64,000 nucleotides of DNA from assembly GCA_900188465.1 (NCBI GenBank), contig FZPE01000001.1, positions 372,001 to 436,000 of the forward strand, in the 5' to 3' direction. The notes below the pieces were generated by a model that was given only the letters and a program-made list of their open reading frames with translations, was not told where the DNA came from and made no database searches. The stretch is from Micrococcales bacterium KH10. GTDB taxonomy: Bacteria > Actinomycetota > Actinomycetes > Actinomycetales > Cellulomonadaceae. Made by a program: the position numbers and the translations under genes. Below, piece by piece: positions 14,476 to 23,064 of the stretch; positions within the stretch are counted from its first letter, which is position 1, and the number at the start of each line of letters is the position of its first letter.

Positions 14476-16208
14476 CCCTTCTGCGGCTGATCAAAAGGTT
14501 TCTAGGTCCCCATTGGAAACTCCTGATCGGCGTCATAGCCTTCCAATTCATCCAGGCCATAGCAGGGCTGTACCTGCCTACCTTGACCGCGGACATCATC
14601 GACCGGGGTGTCGCTCACGGCGACACCGGATACGTACTGCGAATCGGGATGGTCATGATTGCCATGTCATTCGTGCAAATCACAGCCTCGATAGCCGCCG
14701 TGTACTTCGCGTCGAAGAGCGCCATGAAGTTTGGCCGCGACGTACGCGGAGCACTCTTCACTCGCGTCAGCGATTTCAGCGAACGTGAAGTAGCCGAGCT
14801 TGGTCCGGCTAGTTTGATCACCCGATCGACCAACGATGTCCAGCAGGTCCAGATGCTCGTCCAGATGACGAGTACATTGCTGGTCTCCGCTCCGATCATG
14901 GCCATCGGCGGCGTGGTGATGGCCTTGCGCCTGGACGTCAAACTCTCCGGTGTGATCGCCGTCGCTGTCCCGTTGTTGCTCATCGCCATGTCGTTCATCG
15001 TGGTCAAGATGGTTCCGCTGTTCCGCAAGCAGCAACGGTTCATCGACGCCGTCAACCGAGTTCTGCGCGAGCAACTCACCGGTATCCGAGTACTTCGGGC
15101 TTTTGTGCGCGAAAACCACGAGCAGCAGCGCTTTGACCAGGCGAACACAGACCTGACAGAGACTGCGACCCGGGCCGGGCAATTCTTTGCGCTCACGTTC
15201 CCGCTGGTCGGACTGATCATGAATATCTCCAGCGTTGCAGTGATCTGGTTTGGAGCATTTCGCGTCAGCGACGGACTAGAGGTGGGGACCCTCTTCGCTT
15301 TCCTGTCGTACATCATCCAGATCCTGATGTCAGTCATGATGGCGACGTTCATGACCATGATGATCCCGCGCGCGTCAGTCTGCGCCGATCGCATCACCGA
15401 GGTACTCGCCACCGACTCAACCGTTATCGCACCCACGGCCGGACAGCGCAGTCCGCGCGGCCCCGCCCGCCTGGTCTTCGATCACGTCACCTTTCAATAC
15501 CCCGGCGCAGAGGCACCCGTTCTCAAAGACGTTTCCTTCACCGTGGAACCCGGCACAACGACCGCGATCATCGGAGCGACTGGATCAGGCAAGACCACTT
15601 TGATCAATCTGATCCCCCGGTTGATGGACGTCACTGACGGCCGAATCACACTGAACAACGCCAACGTGAGTGACTTGGAACTGGAATCACTGTGGTCTCG
15701 GCTTGGACTGATTCCGCAAAAGCCCTACTTGTTCTCCGGAACAGTCGAATCGAATCTGCGCTATGGAAACGAATCTGCCCCAGACGAAGCACTCTGGCAG
15801 GCCCTGAATATCGCACAGGGCGCCGATTTCGTCTCCGAGATGCCCGAACAACTCGCGGCTCCCATCACACAGGGCGGCACCAATGTTTCCGGCGGTCAAC
15901 GTCAGCGGCTCGCCATCGCACGGGCACTCGTGAAAAATGCCGACCTGTATATCTTCGATGATTCGTTCTCCGCACTAGACACCCGTACTGACGCAGCATT
16001 ACGGGCAGCGTTGGAACGAGAACTACCCGACATAACCAAGGTCATCGTCGCGCAACGTGTCGCGACCATCACCGAGGCAGACCAGATCATCGTCTTGGAG
16101 AACGGCGAGATTATCGGACGAGGCACTCACGACGAACTGCTATCCGGCAACAACACCTACCGCGAGATCGTCTCGTCCCAACTCAGCGCACAGGAGTCGG
16201 CACAGTGA
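14472..16208 (+). CDS. heterodimeric ABC exporter, subunit with degenerate ATPase site
   Basis: The 578-residue half-transporter has six N-terminal membrane helices (about residues 15-310) and a nucleotide-binding domain. Walker A GATGSGKTTL is at about 367 and the signature VSGGQRQRLAIARA at about 471. Walker B reads LYIFDDSFSALD, with Asp replacing the catalytic Glu, and the switch region reads VIVAQRVATI, with Gln replacing the usual His. These two changes mark the degenerate half of heterodimeric exporters such as TM287/288 and BmrCD. The partner gene follows with a 4-nt overlap. The start is TTG at 14472, since no in-frame ATG fits; CGGAG lies immediately before it. Substrate unknown, probably drugs or lipids. 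Confidence 0.92.
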   Translation: MTLLRLIKRFLGPHWKLLIGVIAFQFIQAIAGLYLPTLTADIIDRGVAHGDTGYVLRIGMVMIAMSFVQITASIAAVYFASKSAMKFGRDVRGALFTRVSDFSEREVAELGPASLITRSTNDVQQVQMLVQMTSTLLVSAPIMAIGGVVMALRLDVKLSGVIAVAVPLLLIAMSFIVVKMVPLFRKQQRFIDAVNRVLREQLTGIRVLRAFVRENHEQQRFDQANTDLTETATRAGQFFALTFPLVGLIMNISSVAVIWFGAFRVSDGLEVGTLFAFLSYIIQILMSVMMATFMTMMIPRASVCADRITEVLATDSTVIAPTAGQRSPRGPARLVFDHVTFQYPGAEAPVLKDVSFTVEPGTTTAIIGATGSGKTTLINLIPRLMDVTDGRITLNNANVSDLELESLWSRLGLIPQKPYLFSGTVESNLRYGNESAPDEALWQALNIAQGADFVSEMPEQLAAPITQGGTNVSGGQRQRLAIARALVKNADLYIFDDSFSALDTRTDAALRAALERELPDITKVIVAQRVATITEADQIIVLENGEIIGRGTHDELLSGNNTYREIVSSQLSAQESAQ

Positions 16209-18214
16209 GTAACGATTCCTCGAACACGGCGACCTCATCGGCTTCAAAACCCACCGCGGATCCGTCTCGCGGCCACCGGCCACGCGGCGGCCCGGGCCAT
16301 GGACCTGCGATCGCGATGCCCGGCGAGAAGTCGCTTGACTTCTGGCCCAGCACAAAACGACTTCTCGGCACACTCAAGCCGGAACGTTGGCCACTGCTCC
16401 TGGTCGTGCTGTTAACCGTGTTGTCGGTGGCGTTGACCGTCATCGGCCCGAGAATCCTCGGTCATGCCACTGACGTCATCTTCAACGGCTCGGTGTCCGC
16501 CCAGTTGCCCGCCGGGGTGACCCAGGAACAGCTCATTGAACAACTGCGCACAGCAGGCGAGGACAGCAAAGCCGACCTGTTCTCCGGAATGGACCTAACC
16601 CCGGGACAGGGCATCGACTTCCTCGCACTGCGGAACATACTGCTCGTCGTGCTGCTCGTCTATGCCGCGGCGGGCATCTTGGCCTGGCTCCAAGCCCACA
16701 TCCTTAACTCGGTGGTGCAGCGCACGGTTTGCCGGCTTCGTGGCGACGTCGAAAGCAAGCTACACCGCCTTCCGTTGCGTTACATCGATTCCATGCCACG
16801 CGGCGAACTGCTCAGTCGTGTCACCAACGACATCGACAACGTGGCGCAAAGTCTGCAGCAAACCATCTCCCAATTGGTGACCAACCTGCTGACCGTGATT
16901 GGCATCATCGCCATGATGGTCTTCGCTTCACCGCTCCTGACAGTCGTGGCACTGGTAAGCATTCCGATCATGATGTTGCTCACCCAGTTCATCGCCAAAC
17001 GGTCACAACGCCAATTCGTCGCCCAGTGGCGCCACACGGGTGAACTCAACGCTCACGTTGAGGAGGCATTCGCGGGACACGCCCTGGTGAAGGTCTTCGG
17101 GCATCTAGGAACCTCGCGACGTAAATTCGCGACGATGAACGAGGATCTGTACCAGTCGAGTTTCAAGGCACAGTTCATCAGCGGAATCATCATGCCGGTG
17201 ATGATGTTCATCGGAAACCTCGTCTACGTGGCCGTCGCTGTCATCGGAGGTCTTCAGGTCGCTGCCGGGTCGATGACCCTCGGAACGGTGCAGGCTTTCG
17301 TGCAGTATTCACGACAGTTCATGCAACCGCTCAGTTCGCTCGGCTCAATGGTCAACCTACTGCAATCGGGTGTCGCCTCAGCCGAACGTATTTTCGAACT
17401 CCTTGACGCCAGCGATCAAAGCCCCGATCCGCAGCCCGCAGCCACGTCCGAGGCGCATGCCGGGCACCTGGTCTTCGAGAACGTGAAGTTCTCCTACTCC
17501 CCCGACAAACCACTCATCGAGAATCTCTCATTCGAGGCCAAACCCGGTCAGACGGTCGCCATTGTCGGTCCCACCGGCGCGGGAAAAACTACTTTGGTCA
17601 ATCTATTGATGCGGTTCTACGACCTAGATGCCGGCACGATCATGCTCGACGACGTCGACATCGCCGCGATGACACGAGCGGACCTACGGTCACGAACCGG
17701 CATGGTTCTGCAGGATACCTGGCTGTTTGCCGGCACCATCTATGAGAACATCGCCTACGGCCGCCTCAGCGCCACCGACGACGAGATCCTCGCTGCCGCC
17801 AAGGCGACCTACGTAGACAGGTTCGTTCGATCACTGCCAGACGGTTACGACACCATCCTTGACGATGACGCATCCAACATCTCTGCCGGGGAACGCCAAC
17901 TGATCACCATCGCCCGCGCATTCCTCGCCCAGCCCAGCATCCTGATTCTGGACGAGGCCACCTCCAGCGTTGATACTCGTACCGAATTACTCATTCAACG
18001 TGCGATGAACAAACTGCGCCGCGACCGCACGAGTTTCGTCATCGCGCACCGCCTTTCGACCATCCGCGATGCCGATCTGATCCTGGTGATGGAGAACGGC
18101 GACATTGTGGAACAAGGCACACACGACGAACTGATCGCCGCCAACGGGGCATACGAGGCACTCTATCAAGCACAGTTCGCGGGCGGCCACGCGGACGAGG
18201 TCAACGCGGCGTAG
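16205..18214 (+). CDS. heterodimeric ABC exporter, subunit with canonical catalytic residues
   Basis: The 669-residue partner has an N-terminal disordered stretch (about 40 residues, rich in Pro, Gly and Ser), six membrane helices to about residue 390 and a nucleotide-binding domain. Walker A GPTGAGKTTL is at about 454, Walker B ILILDEATSSVD at about 580 keeps the catalytic Glu, and FVIAHRLSTI keeps the switch His. Its signature, however, is ISAGERQLITIARA instead of LSGGQ. Thus the consensus site is formed by this subunit's Walker motifs plus the partner's LSGGQ-like motif, and the other site is degenerate on both faces. A large extracellular loop lies at about residues 90-140. GTG start overlaps the previous stop. 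Confidence 0.92.
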   Translation: MSNDSSNTATSSASKPTADPSRGHRPRGGPGHGPAIAMPGEKSLDFWPSTKRLLGTLKPERWPLLLVVLLTVLSVALTVIGPRILGHATDVIFNGSVSAQLPAGVTQEQLIEQLRTAGEDSKADLFSGMDLTPGQGIDFLALRNILLVVLLVYAAAGILAWLQAHILNSVVQRTVCRLRGDVESKLHRLPLRYIDSMPRGELLSRVTNDIDNVAQSLQQTISQLVTNLLTVIGIIAMMVFASPLLTVVALVSIPIMMLLTQFIAKRSQRQFVAQWRHTGELNAHVEEAFAGHALVKVFGHLGTSRRKFATMNEDLYQSSFKAQFISGIIMPVMMFIGNLVYVAVAVIGGLQVAAGSMTLGTVQAFVQYSRQFMQPLSSLGSMVNLLQSGVASAERIFELLDASDQSPDPQPAATSEAHAGHLVFENVKFSYSPDKPLIENLSFEAKPGQTVAIVGPTGAGKTTLVNLLMRFYDLDAGTIMLDDVDIAAMTRADLRSRTGMVLQDTWLFAGTIYENIAYGRLSATDDEILAAAKATYVDRFVRSLPDGYDTILDDDASNISAGERQLITIARAFLAQPSILILDEATSSVDTRTELLIQRAMNKLRRDRTSFVIAHRLSTIRDADLILVMENGDIVEQGTHDELIAANGAYEALYQAQFAGGHADEVNAA

Positions 18215-18259
18215 TCGCCGGCACACATCGCCAGACAGCCGTGTAAATCCACTGATGGG

Positions 18260-18574
18260 TTAGGAAACGGCCTTCAGCCCGATCACACAGCCGACGATGC
18301 CCGCAAGAAAGAGCACACGCAACAATGACACTGGCTCAGCGCCTGTCGCCATCGAATAGACGGCAGCCAAGGTGGCGCCGATACCGACCCATATCGCGTA
18401 GGAAGTAGCAGTCGGCAGTTCGCGCATTGCGTATGCCAGCCCACCCATGGAGATCACAAGGGCCACCGCGAACACCACAGTCGGGCCAAGTTTGCTGAAT
18501 CCGGCGCTGCGCCCGAGAGCGATAGCCCATACGGCCTCGAAAACACCGGAGAGAATAAGAACGATCCACGACAT
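18260..18574 (-). CDS. SMR-family guanidinium exporter (Gdx/SugE-type)
   Basis: The 104-residue protein has four membrane helices and belongs to the small multidrug resistance family. The essential Glu is at position 13 in LILSGVFEAVWAIALGRSAGF, the same position as in Gdx proteins, and the Gdx-like segment TATSYAIWVGIGATLAAVYSM is present. Gdx proteins form antiparallel dimers that export guanidinium in exchange for protons. The ATG at 18574 has GGAGG 6 nt upstream and is preferred to the upstream frame to 18667. The guanidine-III riboswitch directly in front of the ribosome site supports guanidinium as the substrate. The gene is convergent with the ABC exporter. Confidence 0.93.
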   Translation of the reverse strand: MSWIVLILSGVFEAVWAIALGRSAGFSKLGPTVVFAVALVISMGGLAYAMRELPTATSYAIWVGIGATLAAVYSMATGAEPVSLLRVLFLAGIVGCVIGLKAVS

Positions 18575-18586
18575 GACTTTCCTCCA

Positions 18587-18628
18587 GTGTCGTCTTGTCG
18601 CGGTCCGGGTACGACACCACTCGTCCGG
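18587..18628 (-). promoter_or_regulatory. guanidine-III riboswitch (mini-ykkC-III)
   Basis: Read on the minus strand, the segment begins CCGGACGAGUGGUGUCGUAC, continues CCGGACCGCGACAAGACG and ends ACAC. It closely matches the guanidine-III aptamer pattern known from Thermobifida (CCGGACGAGG, GUACCCGG, GACAAGACG). The pseudoknot elements can be drawn: GUGUCGU in the 5' half pairs with ACGACAC at the 3' end, and the CCGG segments and ACGAG and ACAAGACG loops are conserved. The aptamer ends one base before GGAGG (18585-18581), the ribosome site of the SMR gene, so guanidine binding should control translation. No other guanidine gene is next to it. Confidence 0.9.
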
Positions 18629-18696
18629 GGAACGGATGTGGGTTCCGCCGCCCAGGCTAGCACGCACGAGCCGTCATGTCCGTCTAGCATGAAACC

Positions 18697-19536
18697 ATGA
18701 CTGCCTATGCGCCCGGTCCGCCGCCTTACGACCCAAATCCTGGCTTCGCACCAGCGAATAATCCCGCCATGCAATTGAAAACCTCAACCCGCGCCGGCAA
18801 GGTACTGACCTTCATCGGTATCGCGCTGGCGGTCATCACCATTGCGCTCATCGTCTGGGGCGTCGATTCCATCCGTGCGGCTTCCCGCGAGGTCAGTAAC
18901 ATGACCGATGCGGAACCAATGACTGGCTATACCGCATTCGATCTGAATGCCGAAACCAGGTATCTGCTGGTGGCGCAGAATTACTACAGCGATTGGTCGT
19001 CCTCGAGCGATGATTGGTCGAAGACCCGCTCAACCGACGTGGATCGCCAACAACTAGAAGTCATAGGCCCTGACGGAACGGCCGTACCGTTGCGAGAACC
19101 TGACTTCGATTTCTCCAATGTGTTCTTCGCGGGTTTCTTCGATGGGCTATTCGAAGCCGCAACAAGCGACTCCGCGAGTTTCACCACCACTACAGCTGGC
19201 GATTATGTGGTGTTGCCTCTGACTGAACTCGACGAGGACGTCTACTTCTCGCTTATCGACCAAGACATCTTCAGCCGCGTCATTGACCGTGCGGGCGATA
19301 TCTTCATCGCCTTCGTGCTTGCCTCTGTCGTGGGATTCTTCGCATTCGGCTTCTTGCTTTGGGGCATCATCTTGTGGTCTGTGCGTGCCAGCCGAGCACG
19401 CAGGCTAGCCAACCCGGGCCCGGGTTTTCCGCCACCGGGCAGTTATCCACTCGGTCAACCGCAGCCCGGCGGCTACGCAACCGGCCAGGTACCACCGGGA
19501 AGCCATACGGCAGACCCGCCGTATGGCCACAACTAG
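18697..19536 (+). CDS. proline-rich membrane protein of unknown function
   Basis: The 279-residue protein has a short Pro-rich N-terminus (PGPPPYDPNPGFAPANNP), a membrane helix at about residues 43-62 (VLTFIGIALAVITIALIVWG), an extracytoplasmic domain of about 140 residues, a second helix at about 206-228 (IFIAFVLASVVGFFAFGFLLWG), and a Pro/Gly-rich C-terminal tail (PGFPPPGSYPLGQPQPGGY). Both tails should be cytoplasmic. No family was recognised. ATG at 18697 lies 6 nt after TAGCAT (18685-18690), so the transcript is probably leaderless. It is divergent from the riboswitch-controlled SMR gene; a functional link is not evident. The 3' end overlaps the convergent NUDIX gene by 4 nt. Confidence 0.8.
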   Translation: MTAYAPGPPPYDPNPGFAPANNPAMQLKTSTRAGKVLTFIGIALAVITIALIVWGVDSIRAASREVSNMTDAEPMTGYTAFDLNAETRYLLVAQNYYSDWSSSSDDWSKTRSTDVDRQQLEVIGPDGTAVPLREPDFDFSNVFFAGFFDGLFEAATSDSASFTTTTAGDYVVLPLTELDEDVYFSLIDQDIFSRVIDRAGDIFIAFVLASVVGFFAFGFLLWGIILWSVRASRARRLANPGPGFPPPGSYPLGQPQPGGYATGQVPPGSHTADPPYGHN

Positions 19537-20069
19537 TCACGTCCTAAATCCCAGACCGTGCCGTCCCAGTCCGACTGCAACTCCTCGATGATATCCGGCA
19601 GTTCACGAGGGAAATACTCACTGGCCTGAGTCCGCAGTTCGGCAGCGGATAGCCAGGCTAACTCGTCAAGTACCTCATTTTCGGCGGTGGTCCAGCCCGA
19701 TGTCGTGATGACAGCTGCCTCTTGATCGCTCAGGCGTGCGAAGAAAATCTGTTCGAACTGTCGACAGGTCTCTCGGAAGAAGTCGAAGACACCGGTGCGG
19801 TGCACTATCGGCCCCGCCAGGCGCGAAGTCTTCAATACGATGCCGGTTTCCTCGCTGACTTCGCGCACTGCTGCCGTCAGTGGGCTTTCACCCGGATCGA
19901 TACCGCCGCCGACGGTGAACCACCAGGAACGATCCGGCTGGTCGACATCATGGCCGCGCACCAAGAGTGCGCGGCCATCGTCGCGTAACAACAGCACCCG
20001 CGCCGCGTGGCGTTCTCGGATACCGTCTGAGGCCATCCGCCATGAGTCCAGCGGATGTTCCAAAGTCAC
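19533..20069 (-). CDS. NUDIX hydrolase
   Basis: The 178-residue protein carries a full Nudix box at about residues 52-74: [24 protein letters not shown], with the REVSEE core that binds Mg. Such enzymes hydrolyse nucleoside diphosphates linked to another group; the substrate is not predictable here. An N-terminal [19 protein letters not shown] strand pair is typical. ATG at 20069 overlaps the pdxS stop by 4 nt, so it is the last gene of the minus-strand run from thrS. The 3' end overlaps the Pro-rich membrane protein gene. Confidence 0.9.
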   Translation of the reverse strand: MTLEHPLDSWRMASDGIRERHAARVLLLRDDGRALLVRGHDVDQPDRSWWFTVGGGIDPGESPLTAAVREVSEETGIVLKTSRLAGPIVHRTGVFDFFRETCRQFEQIFFARLSDQEAAVITTSGWTTAENEVLDELAWLSAAELRTQASEYFPRELPDIIEELQSDWDGTVWDLGRD

Positions 20070-20977
20070 CAGCCGCGCTCAGCCAGACGGTGTGGCACTG
20101 GAATATCGTCAACGTTGATACCGACCATGGCCTCACCCAGACCACGTGACACGTCGGCGATCACGTCGGGGTCATCGTAGAAAGTCGTAGCCTTCACAAT
20201 GGCCGCAGCGCGCTGCGCCGGGTTACCCGACTTGAAGATGCCGGAACCGACGAAAACGCCCTGTGCCCCCAGTTGCATCATCATCGCTGCGTCCGCCGGC
20301 GTCGCGATACCGCCTGCGGTGAACAGCACGACCGGAAGTTTGCCGGTTTCGGCGACTTCTTTCACTAGGTCATAGGGGGCCGCGAGTTCTTTCGCAGCCA
20401 CATACAACTCGTCTTCGGGAAGGGATGTCAGCCGACGAATCTCGTCACGGATCTGGCGCATGTGCGTGGTGGCGTTGGAAACGTCTCCGGTGCCTGCCTC
20501 GCCCTTGGAACGGATCATCGCGGCACCCTCAGTGATACGACGAAGTGCTTCGCCGAGGTTGGTGGCACCGCAGACGAAAGGCACCGTGAAGGCCCACTTG
20601 TCGATGTGGTTGGTGTAATCCGCTGGGGTGAGCACTTCGGATTCGTCGACATAGTCGACTCCGAGCGACTGCAATACCTGCGCTTCGACAAAGTGACCGA
20701 TACGGGCCTTCGCCATCACCGGAATGGAGACCGTCTCGATAATGCCCTGGATCATATCCGGATCGCTCATGCGGGCCACACCGCCCTGGGAACGAATGTC
20801 AGCGGGTACTCGCTCGAGCGCCATGACCGCCACTGCCCCTGCATCTTCGGCGATCTTTGCCTGCTCAGGGGTGACAACGTCCATGATCACGCCGCCCTTG
20901 AGCATTTCAGCCATCCCGCGCTTCACGCGCTGGGTGCCAACGGCAGACGTCGTAGTTTCTTTGGGCTCGCTCGTCAC
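20066..20977 (-). CDS. pdxS: pyridoxal 5'-phosphate synthase, synthase subunit PdxS
   Basis: PdxS condenses ribose-5-phosphate, glyceraldehyde-3-phosphate and ammonia (from PdxT) into pyridoxal phosphate. The 303-residue product contains [61 protein letters not shown] and [35 protein letters not shown], all hallmarks of this highly conserved TIM barrel. GTG at 20977 is chosen: GAGG lies about 6 nt upstream and the protein length then fits the family, whereas the frame up to 21142 is not conserved. The amidotransferase partner pdxT is 23.5 kb away at 44.4-45.0 kb, although the two are often adjacent in actinobacteria. Confidence 0.96.
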   Translation of the reverse strand: MTSEPKETTTSAVGTQRVKRGMAEMLKGGVIMDVVTPEQAKIAEDAGAVAVMALERVPADIRSQGGVARMSDPDMIQGIIETVSIPVMAKARIGHFVEAQVLQSLGVDYVDESEVLTPADYTNHIDKWAFTVPFVCGATNLGEALRRITEGAAMIRSKGEAGTGDVSNATTHMRQIRDEIRRLTSLPEDELYVAAKELAAPYDLVKEVAETGKLPVVLFTAGGIATPADAAMMMQLGAQGVFVGSGIFKSGNPAQRAAAIVKATTFYDDPDVIADVSRGLGEAMVGINVDDIPVPHRLAERGW

Positions 20978-21151
20978 AACTACCTCATTTCCAGGTTGGA
21001 TCCTTGCAGTGCAGATGCGCACACAGGCAATATCAATCTTACGTCTTCTACGATGGCCAATCGGATCGCGGTCACCCAATGGACTACGGCTAGCAGCAAA
21101 GCTGGGTGACCACGCGGCGGATGATCTCGACGGCTCGACCATCGACGCGCG

Positions 21152-21847
21152 CTATTGCGTCACAGCACCGTCTGGGGCGCGTAGCAATCCTGGCCAGGCA
21201 TCATCGAGGTCAACGGATTGCGGCAACGGTGCATGCCCTGCGAGATGGAAGACTCGAATCAGAACATTACGTCGCAGTTGGCGCACCTGGGCAACGGATT
21301 CGTTATGGAACCGCCTTGCCAACTGTGCCCGGTACCAGGCCGCTGCCAAGGTATCGAGCCCTTCAGCACTGCCGGGTTCAGCATAGAGGCGTGTGACCGC
21401 GTGTTCGTCGCTCAGTGCCTCACGTACCGCCTGGGTCAACTCGTTCTCCGGCCAGATGCGATCCGACCCCATGCCGCCCGCGTCGAGGCGTCGGGCTACC
21501 GCGGCTCGCGACGGTGTGCTGACCGGTGCACCGTTGCTCGTCCGAGCAGATTCGATGAGTTCGGGAATCGCATCGAACAACGCCCCGTCAGCGGCGGCGC
21601 TCGAAGCGGTGGCATCATGTGCCGCGGAGATGATCAGCAGTGACGTCACCGGATCGAGGTACCCCGCGTTAGCGAACTGTGCAGCAGCAGCCGCCCGGCG
21701 CACCAATTGCGCATCCAATGCCATCCGAGATGCCAGCACCTTGCGGTGCAACCGGTCTAGCCGGTTCGCATACCACCAAGCCCACAATCCGAGCACCACC
21801 AGGATCGCGATGACGATGAGCAGAACCTCCGACCATGCCAGCATCAT
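21152..21847 (-). CDS. LemA-like membrane-anchored protein
   Basis: The 231-residue protein has a single N-terminal membrane helix (SEVLLIVIAILVVLGLWAWWYA) and then a soluble helical domain. The segment RLDRLHRKVLASRMALDAQLVRRAAAA and the C-terminal ARRFHNESVAQVRQLRRNVLIRVFHLAGHAPLPQSVDLDD resemble the LemA fold. This protein commonly follows pimA in actinobacteria, but its role is unknown. The ATG at 21847 overlaps the pimA stop (ATGATGA), so it is co-translated with the PIM genes. A 174-bp gap to pdxS follows, in which I see no gene. Confidence 0.75.
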   Translation of the reverse strand: MMLAWSEVLLIVIAILVVLGLWAWWYANRLDRLHRKVLASRMALDAQLVRRAAAAAQFANAGYLDPVTSLLIISAAHDATASSAAADGALFDAIPELIESARTSNGAPVSTPSRAAVARRLDAGGMGSDRIWPENELTQAVREALSDEHAVTRLYAEPGSAEGLDTLAAAWYRAQLARRFHNESVAQVRQLRRNVLIRVFHLAGHAPLPQSVDLDDAWPGLLRAPDGAVTQ

Positions 21848-23064
21848 CGCCCACCGCCCACAGTCTCGCCATTGTCCTCTGGCAACGGATGGGCCGGGTC
21901 CAGCTCGACAGTCTGCAACGCCGCCGCACCTGCCAGCACAGTGTCGTAAACGTTGAGAATCTGGCCGGTGACCTGCGACCAATCGAATTTTTCCGCGCGC
22001 ACGACACCACGTCCTGCAATCTGGTCCCGCAACGAACGGTCGCTCAGCTGTTTAATGAGTGTCGCAGCCAGAGACTCAGAGTCACCGTTCGGGAACAGCA
22101 CGCCTGATTGTCCCCCGTCGAGCACTCTTTCGAAGGCAGGAAGATCTGAGGCAACCACTAGTGTTCCCGCTGCCAATGCTTCGACCAAGACGATTCCGAA
22201 ACTCTCACCACCGGTCTGCGGTGCGACATAGGCATCGACGGAGGTGAGCAGATCGGCCTTTTCCTGATCGGAGATGCCGCCGAGAAACTCCACCGCGGCA
22301 GCGTGCTCCCCCAAAGTCGCCTTCGCCTGGGCTTCGCCTTCGTCGCCGCGGCCGGCGATCAGGAATCGTGCTCCGGGGATTGCCTTGAGGACCTGCGGAA
22401 TAGCTGCTGTGAGAACCGGAAGTCCTTTGCGGGGTTCATCGAGCCGACCCAGGAATGCGACGGTGGGACGCTGTGCGGTTCCCTCCCAGTGCGGCTGGCG
22501 ATTCGCTGTCCGGAACTCGTCGACAAATACTCCATTGGGGATGACAACCGCATCACCGCCAAGGTGATCGATCAGGGTGCGTCGGGCGTCTTCAGATACA
22601 GCGATCCTGGCGTCGATCTTCTCCAATGAGGGTCGTACCAGCGGCGAAGCGAAGTGCAGTGCACGCGAACGCACCAAGGAGGTGTGGAAGGTGGCGACAA
22701 TCGGACCTTGTGCCGCCCACAGTGCGAGCATCGACAGTGACGGCGTCGCCGGCTCATGGAGGTGCAGGATGTCGAATCGTCCCTCGCGGAGCCAGCGACG
22801 CACTCGTCCCGAGGCCCTGGGGCCGAAAGCCAATCTGGCCACCGATCCGTTGTATCGCACTGAAATGGCGCGCCCGGCCGCGACAACATGCTCGGGCAAT
22901 TCGGTGTCTTCGTCTGCGGGGGCAAGCACGGACACATAGTGTCCGGCAGCGCTGAGCGCACGAGCCAAATCACGCACATGGAACTGCACCCCGCCGGGGG
23001 CGTCGAACGAGTACGGGCAGACGATGCCGATGCGCAGTGAGTGGGTCGGAAGCGGGGTCATCAT
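21844..23064 (-). CDS. pimA: phosphatidyl-myo-inositol alpha-mannosyltransferase PimA
   Basis: PimA adds the first mannose from GDP-mannose to phosphatidylinositol on the inner face of the membrane. The roughly 406-residue GT-B (GT4) enzyme shows LRIGIVCPYSFDAPGGVQFHVRDLARAL at the N-terminus, LHLHEPATPSLSMLALWAA, VIPNGVFVDEF, VAFLGRLDEPRKGLPVL, and the GT4 E-x7-E region GGESFGIVLVEALAAG. ATG at 23064 overlaps the acyltransferase stop at 23061 (ATGATGA), so I prefer it to the longer frame to 23142. Its place after pgsA and the PatA-like gene is the standard actinobacterial PIM order. Confidence 0.93.
   Translation of the reverse strand: MMTPLPTHSLRIGIVCPYSFDAPGGVQFHVRDLARALSAAGHYVSVLAPADEDTELPEHVVAAGRAISVRYNGSVARLAFGPRASGRVRRWLREGRFDILHLHEPATPSLSMLALWAAQGPIVATFHTSLVRSRALHFASPLVRPSLEKIDARIAVSEDARRTLIDHLGGDAVVIPNGVFVDEFRTANRQPHWEGTAQRPTVAFLGRLDEPRKGLPVLTAAIPQVLKAIPGARFLIAGRGDEGEAQAKATLGEHAAAVEFLGGISDQEKADLLTSVDAYVAPQTGGESFGIVLVEALAAGTLVVASDLPAFERVLDGGQSGVLFPNGDSESLAATLIKQLSDRSLRDQIAGRGVVRAEKFDWSQVTGQILNVYDTVLAGAAALQTVELDPAHPLPEDNGETVGGGR

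Noticed and set aside
14615-15436. 273-codon minus-strand frame over the first ABC exporter subunit
   Set aside because: The plus strand holds a conserved ABC membrane domain; the antisense product has no recognised features.
20978-21151. Possible PLP-related regulator or riboswitch before pdxS
   Set aside because: No MocR/PdxR gene, and no known motif or stable fold was found in this 174-nt gap.
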